Shown piece by piece: positions 11,690 to 23,299 of a DNA stretch of 64,000 nt. Position numbers and translations under genes: made by a program. The notes beneath the pieces are model-generated. The model did no database searches and was not told where the DNA came from. It saw only the letters and a list, made by a program, of their open reading frames with translations. The stretch is from Xiphias gladius. Taxonomy: Eukaryota; Chordata; Actinopteri; Istiophoriformes; Xiphiidae. How positions within the stretch are numbered: the stretch's first letter is position 1; each line of letters opens with the position of its first letter. The DNA is taken from positions 31,256,545-31,320,544 of the forward strand of contig NC_053420.1 in NCBI RefSeq assembly GCF_016859285.1, read 5' to 3'.

Positions 11690-12955
11690 ATGATGGTTTT
11701 AATGCATAAAAAGAGGCTGATTATTTTCAGTTTCTATTTCACCATGGAGAAGACGAGAGCCATCTGAGAGCATCAAAAATGCTCTTAATCAAAAAACATA
11801 ACAATTCCAAAGGCTACAAGGCAATCATCAAAGATCTTGATATCCCTGTTTCAACAGTTCGTAATGTCGTAAAGAAGTTTCACAGTCATCAAACTGTTGA
11901 GACGATTCCAGGACGTGACGCTAAGAAGAAACTCAGTGAGAGAAATCTGTGAAGGTTGATGTGGAAAACACCACACAAGACATCTAAAGACCTTCAGGCT
12001 GACCTGGATCAATCTGGAGTGGTGGTTTCAGCCTGTACCATACACCGCACACTAAACCAGGTAGGGCCTGGTGGTGCCCTACCACTATTTGAAGAAAGTC
12101 ACAAAAAGACAAGAATAATGTTTGCAAAAACTTTCACAGTTAAGCCCCAGTCTTTCTGGGATAATGTTCTATGGACAGATGAAACCAAGATAGAGTTCTT
12201 TGGGAATGCAGTGCATTTTAAACGATGACTCGAAGCCCATAAGGAAAAGACAACCCCACCTAGAGTAAAACATGGCGGAGGGTCTTTCATGCTGTGGAGC
12301 TGTGGAGCTGCTTTGCTGCCTCTGGTACTGGAGGCATTGAATGTATCAAAGGAAGGATGAAGTCAGAAGATTACCAAGGCATTTTAGAAAGAAATTTGTT
12401 ACCCAGTGTCAGAAAACTGGGTTTGAGGTGAAGGTCTTGGGTCTTTAAGCAGGACAACAACCCAAAGCAAACATCCAGCAGATCAAAAGAATGGTTGAAA
12501 AGGAAAAGATGGACTGTTTTAAACTGGCCAGCAATGAGTCCTGACCTAAATCCCACTGAAAACTTTTGGAAAAAGTGCTGAAAACTGCCATTAGAAAAAA
12601 AGGAGAAACTTAAAAAAAAATGCATAGCAATGGAGGAGTGGCAGAAACTACCAGCAGACAGGTGCAAGAAGCTTCTAGATGGCTACAAGAAATGTTTAGA
12701 GGCTGTCATTGTTGCCAAAGGTTATGCAACCAAATATTAGTGATTTGTGCCAATAACTGTGTCTGGGGCACATTTTTTGTGTGTTATTTCACTATTATTT
12801 GTTGTTTGTTTGTTTTTTTAATTTTCTTTTGTTCAGTATCTTTGGACATTTTATTCTGATCATACAAAATTGGTTCATTTGCATGTATTTCTGAAGATAT
12901 TCTAAATTCTTTACTTAACATTCAGGGGCGCTGATAATTTCAACCAGGACTGTAT
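11690..12955 (+). pseudogene. Tc1-like transposon with broken transposase
   Basis: A Tc1/mariner-superfamily element. The transposase begins at ATG 11743 (MEKTRAI, then an in-frame stop) and continues in shifting frames. HTH-region remnants lie near 11770-11960, and the open piece 11956-12228 contains KTSKDLQADLDQSGVVVS, TIHRTLNQ and the first catalytic aspartate in NVLWTDETKIEFFG. The second aspartate (QDNNPK) is near 12455 and the catalytic glutamate (MSPDLNPTENFW) near 12535-12575, so the DDE triad is traceable although the frame is broken by several stops and indels. The 3' end, ACATTCAGGGGCGCTGATAA to GACTGTA, is at about 12919-12955. I do not find the matching 5' inverted repeat. A related 3' end lies in inverse orientation at 21069. 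Confidence 0.9.
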
Positions 12956-12959
12956 ATGT

Positions 12960-13182
12960 ATATAGATAGATAGATTTATCTGTTTATAGATTTACATCTC
13001 CATTGCACCTTGCTCCTACCTTTGCTCAAAAATAAATAAATAATTAAAAAATTAAAATAAAATAAAAAACCCATTGTTATCATCTCTCTCTCTGTCTTTG
13101 TCTCCTTCTGTCTCTTGACCCTTAAAAGCCTTCAGGTCAAAATCATGAAATTTCTCCGACTCAACCCAAAAGACTGGGGAGA

Positions 13183-13185
<3 letters not shown>
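12960..13185. other. Simple-sequence-rich spacer
   Basis: AT-rich sequence with short TAGA and AAAT runs and a CT-rich stretch leading into a TG microsatellite. Confidence 0.5.

Positions 13186-13278
<93 letters not shown>
13186..13278. repeat. (TG)n microsatellite
   Basis: Uninterrupted TG repeat of about 46 units, the longest in the window. Confidence 0.98.
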
Positions 13279-13280
<2 letters not shown>

Positions 13281-13763
13281 AGGAAACCATGTCCTTCCCT
13301 TGAAGCTCTAAGATGTCAAAGCCAATCATATCAGGTGACAGGCTAGATGGTTAACTGTGATCAATACAGCAGTGACCCCTAGTCAGAGAGCAGTGGGAAA
13401 GCCCTGCAGGGTTAACACAGTGAGCAGGAAGGCTGTCCTTTGTTAAGTGGTTTAGGTGGTTCGGCTCCATAATGAAGAAAGCCTTTCATTGCAGACACCC
13501 CTCACCTGCCTGGAAGACACAGTCAATCAGCTGGAGGAAGTCACTCAGTGCAGTGACAGATGGGATATATGTTGGGAACAGCCCTTTAGGCATCCAGCTT
13601 TAATTACACTTAGTTTGGGACAGAGCTGGAAGATCAGGTGAAACCTCATAACTGTTTTCGACATACAACGTCTTTTCAGGCTACTTTCTAGTGAAAATAT
13701 GAGCTACAATCAATATGCGGGCCTCCCTGAATAATCATAATCTATTTAAGTCTATACACCAAT

Positions 13764-13808
13764 CAGAAACAACATTAAAACCAGCTACCTGTTTTAATGT
13801 TGTGGCTG
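13764..13808. repeat. Short foldback, 18-bp arms
   Basis: Arm 1 at 13764-13781 (CAGAAACAACATTAAAAC) and arm 2 at 13791-13808 (GTTTTAATGTTGTGGCTG) are inverted copies with two mismatches and a 9-base loop. A related foldback at 23017-23061 shares arm sequence and the ATACACC lead-in, so both probably derive from the ends of one DNA-transposon family. Confidence 0.85.
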
Positions 13809-15305
13809 ACTGCTGTACTTCCATACTTTTGTCTCAAGTGAATGTGTGTCATTGTTGTGAGACAAAAACATGAATATGAAGAAAACTGGCCATTGCCTCT
13901 AATACTAATCATATAAATGAACATGCCAGCTATCAGTTCTATGCACAGAAACAGTGCATTTAACAGCTGTCATCCACAATAGCAGCATTTAGACGTGATG
14001 CTAAAATTCACTAAAGTATGTGAGAGTAGAAATATACCAGAACTAAAACTGTAAAGCCCCACTAGTGACCCCTAGAGGCCAAAAGTGTTAATTACACCCC
14101 TAAATACAATTTGTTCTAGAATATAGGTAGGAATCTTCTTCCCTTGACCATGAACAAACATTTTAATAAAATGTAATATCAAAACATGCATTCAACATAA
14201 AAAAAAGCCTTAAGAGTTCATGTAGGTTACATGGTATCCAAACGTATGACCCACTGCGACAGGCATCAGTGCACCTTTGGGTTTCCTGTAACACTTAAAT
14301 AGGTGTTTGCCATGTAAAGTCACAGAGGGAGCCAAAAAAAAAGGAGAAACTGATTGATTAGCACAAAGTGGAACAGATTTTCACTCAACAAAGAGGTGAT
14401 TAAACTGGATGGACTGAGTTAATGATTAAGCATGCAGGCTTTGTAACGGGGCTCATTTCCTCTGCATAATGCCAGCATGTGCTTCCTATCTATAGCCAGA
14501 AGCAGTCTACAGGCCATACTGACAGACACACCCACAGACACACACACACACACACACACACCACACTTACAAATGAATTTCCGCATCTAGTGAAAGAAAA
14601 TTGAGATGTTATTGCAACCTCTGTCTTATTTTGCTAGTTTGGGCCATCAGTCGGGAGATTAGTTAAGACAACTTTTTACTGCCCTGTTTCCCTTTTTTTC
14701 TCCTACTCCTCAGCCTCACAACCTCTTTCTAGCCCCTGCATTTTCATCGACCTTTCCAGGCCCTTTTCTCCTTCCACACCTGTCCACCAGTTGCCCTCAC
14801 AGTTTCCCTCCTTTTCCAGTCACCTAAACTCGCTCCTCTCTGCATACATGTCTCTCATTACCCATTAGCCCCCCAGCATGTGTAGCTGCCCAGTCGGCTT
14901 TCCAGCCGTTCCTGCCAGCATCCAGCATCCTGTTCCCAACTCTGTTCTGCAAACTTACCCGTTGTCTGCTACCTGTGTTTGGACCTACTGCCAATCGGTA
15001 ACCTGCCTTCCCGTCTCTTCCCCAACGGATTTGTTTACCTTTCGAGATGACATTTTTGTTGAAATATTGTGTCTGTGTGTCTGCATTTGGATCCCCTTCC
15101 CAAATGAGCAACAAAACAGAATTTGCAGTGAAGAGCATTGGTTCAGAGGGTTCCTGTTTAGTATGCACATCAAGTTTTGGGGAAACTTATCAGGGGACAG
15201 TTTCTCCTACTTTTTGTCCTTGGCACAGCTAAAAAGGTCTTGTGTCAATTCCGCCCTTTATGCATATGCATGGCCTTACGTTAGAATGCTGCAAGGCGCA
15301 CACAC

Positions 15306-15308
<3 letters not shown>

Positions 15309-15361
<53 letters not shown>
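15309..15361. repeat. (CA)n microsatellite
   Basis: CA dinucleotide run of about 26 units. Confidence 0.97.
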
Positions 15362-15364
<3 letters not shown>

Positions 15365-16659
15365 TAGAAGCAATGCTGCAGAGTTAAGTGCCATGAAACT
15401 GGCAGAATCATCCTGAATCAAGGTTTAGTCGGGGCTTCATAAGCAGCATTTATCATAGTGACACAACACATATTCCCCTAGTGGACATTCATTCAGCCTC
15501 TGATCACAGCACGATCAGCAGAGGCGGTAGAAGGATGGAAAGCAAAAGCAAGGATCGGTGGTGGGGTATATGTATGACAAGCTCTCTAATGCTCCTGGTT
15601 ACCTGTAATGCAGCAGCACGTCAAACAACCACATTAAAGGGCTTTTTGTTTCCAGTGTCTGCACACAAAAAAGAGAAACATAATATTTAAGGCAAAATAG
15701 CACTATACGAGAAAGTGCATGTAAGCAATAAATCAAGAGATGGAGAGAAATGATCCCGAGCAGAGAGAGGAGACAACCAAAAGAGGCTCTAATTATCCTG
15801 ATAAGGTCTGTCTGAATAGCAGTTTCTACTCAATTGGACGGTTTGTCTCAGAGGATCTGATCTACTGAGTATGTTCTAATCTTAACCAAGACGCAGCTAC
15901 ATTTGAAGAACAGCCTGTGGCAAAGCTGTAGCTAGAATATTGTCAGTGTGCTTCGACTAAACAGAGCTATGACCTTCCATCAGGCTTTCCTCGGCGCTCC
16001 CGTCTCTGTCTCCTCCAGCGTCAGACTGACATATGGGGCCAGTACTGGAGTTTTAATAAAATCCAAATCTGGTCCAGTCCATCAATCTGGTCCATAATTT
16101 ATTTCAAAAACTTGTCATCCCACACTGGTTGTATGGAATGATCATAACCTAAATTCAATGTAGTGACACATCATATTCAATACGTTCTGACACAGCTGCT
16201 AATTCACACTCTCCTTCAGATTTGAATTTAGTTGGCAGGAGAGCCAGCTAGACTTAGTGATGATAGACATCTGGTTGATGAAACCTGGGTTTCATTTCAG
16301 TGGTCTTGGCCAATACATTGCACTTATCTACAGGTTATGCCATATTCATTTCATCATGTAACCCTTCTGGAGTTCCCATATACAGGGAGTGCTTTTATTT
16401 CTATTCATGCCTTTGGTTGCATGAGAGAGCGGGAGCTTGCATCCGATTGGCCAACGAGGCAGCCCAAATCACCTCTTCGACACGCCTCCTTTCAAGCATT
16501 ACATCTGGTCTCCTGACAGTCAAGAAAATTCTCCTACTTCTTAAGCTAAATAAACAAATTAACCCCTTGGAGTAGCTGGAAATGCCTTGTCACAAAACTG
16601 AGAATAGCTGTTTTCTTACCTCATGATAAGCTCGATACATTGTTCTGACAAGGACAGTG

Positions 16660-16770
16660 ATACTATAAAACATGATGATCTTATAAAATATGATGCATTT
16701 GTGTAGTTTAAGCTACCCAGCAGTACATAAAGTAGTCAAGATTGGCACAATCTTAAAAAATTAGAGCAGT
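16660..16770. mobile_element. Fragment of a teleost hAT-type MITE
   Basis: The internal block CTACCCAGCAGTACATAAAG followed by AGTCAAGATTGGC resembles the central part of the CAGTGGTGGAAAGTAA miniature element. No ends are visible. Confidence 0.35.
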
Positions 16771-19609
16771 GCTGCCCTCTCAAGCAGTCCAAGGCATGAA
16801 TAGAAGTAAAAGTAATCCAATTTTTCATTTTTCATCTTTCTATCCAGCATTGCACAGATTTAAAAAAAAACCCTTTTCGACGCAGTGCTCTTTTTGGCCT
16901 GAAGCCTGGTATTGACGTAAAGGCTCCAATTTTCTCGCTCAACGCAATGACGTGAACACTGCATTAGCAAGAGTTTGTACTCATAAATTTTTATTTATGA
17001 GTAAAATATTGTGGAGCAGCTTCAAGTTGCTCTATAATGTCAAATGCAGTCATAATGGAAAATTGAGAGGTGACAAGATTTGATGTGCCCGTTCATTTAC
17101 ATCTTCAAAAGAAACAACTTTTGATAGAGGTTTAGATAGTCATAGCATTTCCCCGGCCTAATTAGACTATTGTAAAGCTGTTTGCAGAGAAGCACTCACG
17201 TCTGCCCTCTTAAAGGAGTGGTGAGTACACTGAATTTTCATTTAATCTCTGAAATCTTATGGTATATCAGTGGTCACAAATTTAATATTAGCTTTCAGCA
17301 TCTTTAATCCAACCATATCAGTACTGGAATCATACCGCTCTCCTCCCTGTTCTCTGTTTTCTCTTCTTCCAGTCAGTGGTCTCAGTGGAGACTAAGGCCT
17401 GGAGCAGTACCACAGTCAAGACACCCTCTCTCCATCCTCTATGTATGCTCTCCACCTGGCAGTCCGCCAGACAGTGCTATGCCAGACTCCAGACTCCTGC
17501 AATCTATTGTTTTTTATTTATTTTTTTTAATTTTCATCCATCTTGGTATGTGCTTCTGTCGTCTTTTCCATTTCTTCCTCCTCTCTTTCCCATCAGTCAT
17601 CTTTTCCCTCTATCTCTGTTGCTCCTCTCATCTCTCCCTGCCCTCTGAGGAAGCAGCAGTTTCTGTGAGGTGTTTAAAAATAGACGCTGGTAGAAAGCAC
17701 AACGTGGTGGACAATTGAAAGTACAGCTCAGGTAACCTTAGAGGAACCACAGACAGATGGGGAATAGCAAAGAAAAAGTCTTCCACTGAAGGACGACTGT
17801 AGGCTGGAATGACGAAGTGCATGCACCAAGGATGAGCCATAGCCACAGTCTGGCTGCCAAGAAAACTCTGTATTAAGTTTCAACATTTCAGAATAGATAA
17901 AGCTTAAATTGGGAAATTATACCATCTACATCTGCTTTCTATACATAAAAGAGAGCCAGGACACAAAAGCAAAAGCAGATTGGAAAAAATGTCTTACCTA
18001 AATTGATTAGCATGCTCTTAGGGCCATGCTGTTATCAATTTTCTTCAGGGAAGACAAATTCATTCAGAAGATATACCCACTAAGTTTTGTTAACGTGCAC
18101 TGTAGCAACAAAACTGGATGACAATTTGTCAACCTTCCTGAATGCCAGAAAAAACAGATACATAAAATACATATGCAGTATATTAGATATTAGGTGCTAT
18201 GATTTACAGAGCTACCACACACTACCACAAGTCAAGAGGGTGCTGGAAGCAGAAAATAAAGTAAATGATAACAAGTCAAAGCATCTACACACTCTCTTTT
18301 GCAGACACTCAGATCTTGTGTGTGTGCATGGGAATATGCATCAGTTCCCTACTTTGGAAATGGTATCACTTGTTCCATTCTTTAAAAAAAAAGGTTCAAT
18401 AGCATGAATTAAACATATGCATGAAAAACCGCTTGTCTCGTGAACACAGTATTTTAGAAGATAGTCCTGTTTACCCTCATACACGGAGTTAGAACACTGT
18501 ACAGAGACAGGTCAAGCACATGTTTAGCCTAGCTTAGCACAGAGACTGGTGAACTGCTCCCAGCCGCCTCTTGTTGTTTGTTACAACTGTAAAAGCAACA
18601 GAACCAAGGGTGACTTCAGAGGTGCAGCAAGTGTGGGTCTTCGTCACTGTTTTAGGGCTTGACAATTTGATCTGTAATACAGGCTGTTCGAAGCTGACAG
18701 AAGAACTGCCTTCGCCAAATGGAAAGAATCCGGTATGAACTGAGTGAGTTCAACTTGGATACAACCTAAGCAACATTTCATGCACATGGGCCCATGTGGC
18801 TTTAACTGGGTCTCATAAGAGAGGTTTGGTGAAAAATATTTAACAGGAAGCAATCAGCAATCAGCACTGAATTGGTCAATGGTAATGCAATTACATTAGC
18901 GATCAGTATAGAGAGCTGAAGTCCTGACATCGCCTCCAAGAGTTCCAGTCTTGTGATTGAATGCAATGTCACTGGAGGTTTCTTTCTTTGAGGGGTCTGT
19001 GAAATATGCATTCAAAAAAATACAGCTCTGATTAGATTTGTCCAGACAAGCTGTGTGCATATGATATATCACTGTGAATGTTTCTCTCGTATCCATTATT
19101 CATGATATCCAAAACACGTTTCTTTTACAATCCCTCTCAGTGGAGTCAGTGGAGTCCTGAGAAACGGAGTGAACCACATGACACACTGATGAACAAGGGT
19201 ATGTTGTTGGGTTCCATTTTTAGTCAGTTTCCATTATTACAAAACTCACTGTGATTTTGAATGAGGTTCTCTTACCCCTGGATCAGAACATGGAAGTTCC
19301 AGTTTCACTTTGTCTATCTACAGATGCCTGACTGAAGCATCACTCCTCAGATGGAAGCCCAGCTAGTGTGAACAGCACAAAGAGGCACCTAGAGAAGTCC
19401 ACCTGATATGCTTGGAAAACACAGAGTCGTTCAGCAATTGTCTAGCTACACACTGACTGAGTGAATCCATAGTAGGACTCTCTCTTTCCAGGGATAGTCA
19501 GACTGGTTTCTGACCTGTGGTTCAGTCTACATTTTGATGCCAGGTGGAGTATAAAAACGCAGCATTCAACCTAGGAGGGTGGTTGTTCTAAATCTCATGC
19601 CAGGTGAGC

Positions 19610-19610
<1 letters not shown>
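16771..19610. other. Non-coding stretch, no gene recognised
   Basis: I find no exon with convincing borders on either strand. Pyrimidine-rich stretches at 17500-17640 and several frames under 110 codons have no recognisable domain. Confidence 0.45.

Positions 19611-19681
<71 letters not shown>
19611..19681. repeat. (CA)n microsatellite
   Basis: Pure CA repeat of about 35 units. Confidence 0.97.
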
Positions 19682-19684
<3 letters not shown>

Positions 19685-21068
19685 CTAAACAGACACACTA
19701 TGCCAGATGATCATAGTGACGCCAGCGGGCTTCCCTAATGCAGAATTAATTCACCTATCACTGGGCACTGCCCCATCTTTCCCACAGTCCACCTGGCCTG
19801 GCTATGTCCCATCTGCATTGGCTGCTCCATTTAACTGAATGGGAGCCAGGAGAAGGGATCAGTGGAGAAGCAGCATATGGCGCACTCCTGCTGCTGCTGC
19901 TGTGTACTCTGTGTACTGGGCTTTGATTAATAAAGGCATTTAAAGGCTGATATCAATTTTTCCACCAATATAACACATTTTTGACTGATCTGTATTAATG
20001 TATTCACTTTGTGTTCAGGTCAGAGTGTAACTGCATGGACAATGTCATGAGACAAAAACCAGCATAATCAAAAATAGTAATAATATTTTCACAATTGCTT
20101 TTTAGGAATAAGGCAAAATGTACATATTTCCACTATTTTAAATAACCTTCATTGGTTTCAATCATAGCAAATTATAGCTGCACAAAAAGTATTTTTTGCT
20201 CTACAGAGGACTAAAAAGCGAAAATGCAAACCTACTCTAAAAGGCTCATTGTCAAGTGTTCTGTTTGATCCGTGACCTTTTATCTTGTGCATAGACAGAG
20301 ATGATTTCCTAGAGATCTGGACTGTAGCAAGATGTGGAACTCTGTTATGGTTGTTCCTAATGTACTTCACTAGTACACCACAGAAGACATACCTTCCAGT
20401 CATGAGACGTGGGAAACTTTTCCTGTCTGTTTATAAAGCACTCTGGAATATGAAACGTTCGATAGTAATAAACTATGTCGTAAATGAGAAATGTAACTAC
20501 GCAAAAAGCATGTATGTAGCAATGTAACTCCAGTGTTAGTGTTCGATCTGTGTGTGCACCCGAAAAACCATATATAAGAAAAACACACAAAGCAGCTTCA
20601 CAAACCCATCCGACTGTAGGACACACATTGAGTGTGTCAAAGAGTGTGTGACACATGTGACATGTGCTACAACACTGACATCTGCTGGCCATGCACCTGA
20701 ACTGCAGCAGTGTGTAATCAAAAAAAAACTTCTAGCAGGAGCCCAGGGTTTTCAACAAGAGGCTTTAGGGAAATTATTACAGGATTATAGCTCCTGAGAT
20801 ATTTTACAGCCACACAACCTCTTTCCTCTCCTATGTTCTTTGGTACCCTTTGGTAACCTTTGTTCTCAAAGGGTACCAAACTTTGTTTAGATCAAAGGCC
20901 CAACTCAGAATTGCTGTATTCCCATGCCTCCTAGAAAACCTGGAATTCCTAATTGCAGTTTAACAGTCAACTGAAAATCTGTCTTTAAAAAGTTTCTAAA
21001 ATGCCACACAATTACAATCAGATTGTTGAAATGTCATTGGCATCACAAACTTGGAAGCGTTTATAATG
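19682..21068. other. Non-coding stretch with one inverted repeat
   Basis: No gene recognised. A stem of 14-bp perfect arms, TTTGGTACCCTTTG at 20839-20852 and its complement at 20867-20880, has a 14-base loop. Confidence 0.5.
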
Positions 21069-21285
21069 TACAGGCCTGGATGAAATCACTGGCCTCCCTG
21101 AATGTTAAGTACAGTATTTAGAATATCTTCAGAAATAAATGCAAATGAACCAATTTTGTTTAATCAGAATATTTTAATAGAATGTCCAAATTTACTGAAC
21201 AACAAAAACAAAAAATGCTTTCATACAGTGAAATACAAAATACAGACATAAAATGTACGCTTGACACATTTATTGGCAGCCTTTA
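21069..21285 (-). mobile_element. 3' terminal fragment of a Tc1-like element
   Basis: Read on the minus strand, this matches the 3' end of the Tc1-like copy at 12800-12955: AAATTGGTTCATTTGCAT, a TTCTAAAT-type block, ATTCAGGGAGGCCAGTGATT and a TACAG-like terminus near 21069. The transposase region is absent, so it is a truncated relic in inverse orientation. Confidence 0.75.
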
Positions 21286-21289
21286 TGTA

Positions 21290-22650
21290 TATACACATAA
21301 ATGAAACCATTCAGCCACAATGGTGTGTATAGAAAATGTATATGTGAAGAAATGTTGGGAATGTGAATCAGAGCCATTAAAGGTCTCATATTGCTTGAAG
21401 CAAAGTGCTTTCCTAAACAGACAACTCAATAATCACGCTCACTTTATGCAGCAGTTGGTTGAGGCATCAGGTGATTGAGAGGGCATATTTTCGAGTGGGT
21501 GTCCAGGACGCTCACATGCCTTTCTGCTTCCTTTCCTGTCATTCATCAGAGGAATTTAGTCAGACTGCTGATACCTGACACCCTAGGGTGAGTTATCTCA
21601 AGACAGGAACATATCAAGCTCATTTTGCATCTAGATATGGCTTTGGTGCCCTTTCCAAGCATGTTGTGTTCATCTTTCATCATGACCCACTTGATTGATT
21701 TCAGTAGAGAACCCCACCGATCATGAAACCACTGCTGACAGATGGCACAATCCCACTGGAGCTCACCAAACAAGGCTTGGCTCCACGGGACAGCAACATG
21801 GACAGTGTTCCGACCGCCCTGACATCTTTAATTCATGGTGGAAAAAACATATTCCATTCAGAAGCAGGACATGCTCTGGTAGATCTAGATCTGTCGCTCC
21901 CAGGGCACTGTGGCCCATATTCACCATGGAAGCCAATAGCAGACAGTCAGGACAGAAGGGCCTTCATCTGACTGTTTTAAAACACTTTATAAATATCTAC
22001 AACTGTACATCTTTATTATCTGATAGTGTGTCATTTGGACATGAGGTGGTCACACTTTGCAAGTCTTTTTTTGTCAACATTTCTTCTTGTCTGAGAGTCT
22101 CTTCACAGCCATTTTGTCTGTGGTTTCAAATGTAGTTCAGTGGTAAAATGAAAAAAAGGAAGTTCTGCATCATCCTCAATATCACCATCAGGAAAGCGGG
22201 TTCCACTTGTTAGCGGCATCCAAAGTCAGGGCCTGCATCCTCCGCAGTCCTCTGAAAGTAAGTCCATCAGACCAAACCTGAGCCTCTGCCACAAATGGGA
22301 CAGTCTACCTCACAGAGGTACTGTGAGTGGTTTTGTACTCGGATGTACACATTAGGCAAAAGTAGTTGTGTAAAGAATGAAAAAAGAAAGCTAGAGAGAA
22401 AAAAACCTGCAGCCAAAAATGCTGAGTTCAAGAGCAGCCTGCAGTATTATGGAGCCGCTATACGGAATCAGCTAGACAGATCTACAAGGCAAAAACAACG
22501 GGTCTACAGACATTCAAATGTAAACTGTTTATCACTATTTAAAACATTTTGTTTGGTGTTAGTGTTAGGTTGTTGTTGACAAAAGACACTTTAGCTGAGG
22601 TTAGTGTTTATTGGTTACTGACATCAGCAGACACCAATATCTCAATAGCT
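21290..22650. other. Non-coding stretch, no gene recognised
   Basis: Two overlapping plus frames (21695-22135, 21723-21971) and a minus frame (21546-21773) cover the same bases, so at most one could be real, and none has a recognisable domain. I leave them uncalled. Confidence 0.4.
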
Positions 22651-22652
22651 TT

Positions 22653-22654
<2 letters not shown>

Positions 22655-22734
<80 letters not shown>
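22655..22734. repeat. (TG)n microsatellite
   Basis: Pure TG repeat of about 39 units. Confidence 0.97.
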
Positions 22735-22950
22735 ACTTAAATTTTACGAATAAATCCATGGGGACCAAAAACCAGGGTTAATTTATTGGTGTTAGGGTTT
22801 GAGTTAGAATCAGGTTTAGGTTAGGGTAGGGCTCCTTCAGTTCGGTGTCCAGTTGTGATGATTAAGGTCAAAATAAGGGGCTAGGGAATGCATTATGTCA
22901 ATGACGAGTCCCCACGAATACAGTAAAATAAGGACGTGTGTGTGCCTGTG
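22735..22950. repeat. Microsatellite-associated fish repeat with GTTAGGG-like units
   Basis: GGTGTTAGGGTTTGAGTT and GGTTTAGGTTAGGGTAGGG, then GGGGCTAGGGAATGCATTAT and a second TG-rich stretch, form an arrangement I recognise as a repeat commonly found beside TG tracts in fish genomes. The telomere-like hexamers are few and degenerate, so this is not evidence of a telomere fusion. Confidence 0.5.
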
Positions 22951-23016
22951 TTTGCGTGCAGGTCTCTGTCTGTCTGTTGAATTAAACTGATTTATGTGAT
23001 TTCGATATACACCTAC

Positions 23017-23061
23017 CAGCCACAACATTAGAACCAGTTACGGGTTCTAATGTTGTGGCTG
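23017..23061. repeat. Perfect foldback, 19-bp arms
   Basis: CAGCCACAACATTAGAACC at 23017-23035 and its exact complement at 23043-23061 are separated by 7 bases. It is related in sequence to the foldback at 13764-13808. Confidence 0.92.
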
Positions 23062-23261
23062 TATGATTCAACATTGTTCATAGAACATGTTTGGAAGATG
23101 GAGTTTGGAAACACAAAAACCTGAGAGCTCTTGGCATGGCTAGTAGCCACAAACACAAGACATCAGTCAGTTTAGCACCCACATTGTGACTCTATGGGAA
23201 TCTCCATATTTAAGATGAATGCAAAACCTACTGAAGTCAAGTCACTGAAGTCTCATTGTAA

Positions 23262-23299
23262 AGCACTTTGGGTCAAGTCAGGACTTGACCCAAAGTGCT
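23262..23299. repeat. Perfect palindrome, 18-bp arms, 2-bp centre
   Basis: AGCACTTTGGGTCAAGTC at 23262-23279 and its exact complement at 23282-23299. The motif GTAAAGCACTTTG is typical of the 3' end of L2-group LINEs. A minus-strand LINE ends here, so the palindrome may be the junction of two LINE tails in opposite orientation. Confidence 0.95.

Larger units (their letters stand above)
13279..16659. other. Non-coding stretch with short repeats
   Basis: No gene recognised. It includes a foldback at 13764-13808 and CA repeats at about 14538-14561 and 15309-15361. Open frames such as 14878-15387 (plus) and 14824-15168 (minus) overlap each other on opposite strands and run into the CA tract, so I do not call them. 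Confidence 0.5.

Noticed and set aside
14824..15387. Overlapping open frames on both strands (114 and 169 codons)
   Set aside because: They cover the same bases on opposite strands, and the plus one runs into a CA microsatellite. No recognisable domain or exon borders.
21546..22135. Candidate gene from overlapping frames around 21.7 kb
   Set aside because: Three frames on both strands compete over the same bases, and none shows a known domain or a consistent exon structure.
3507..22734. CRISPR-like or other phage-defence arrays among the tandem repeats
   Set aside because: The repeats are dinucleotide microsatellites and one gap-free minisatellite without unique spacers, in a vertebrate genome.
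22797..22830. GTTAGGG-like units suggesting an interstitial telomere or chromosome fusion
   Set aside because: Only a few degenerate units within a common microsatellite-associated fish repeat.
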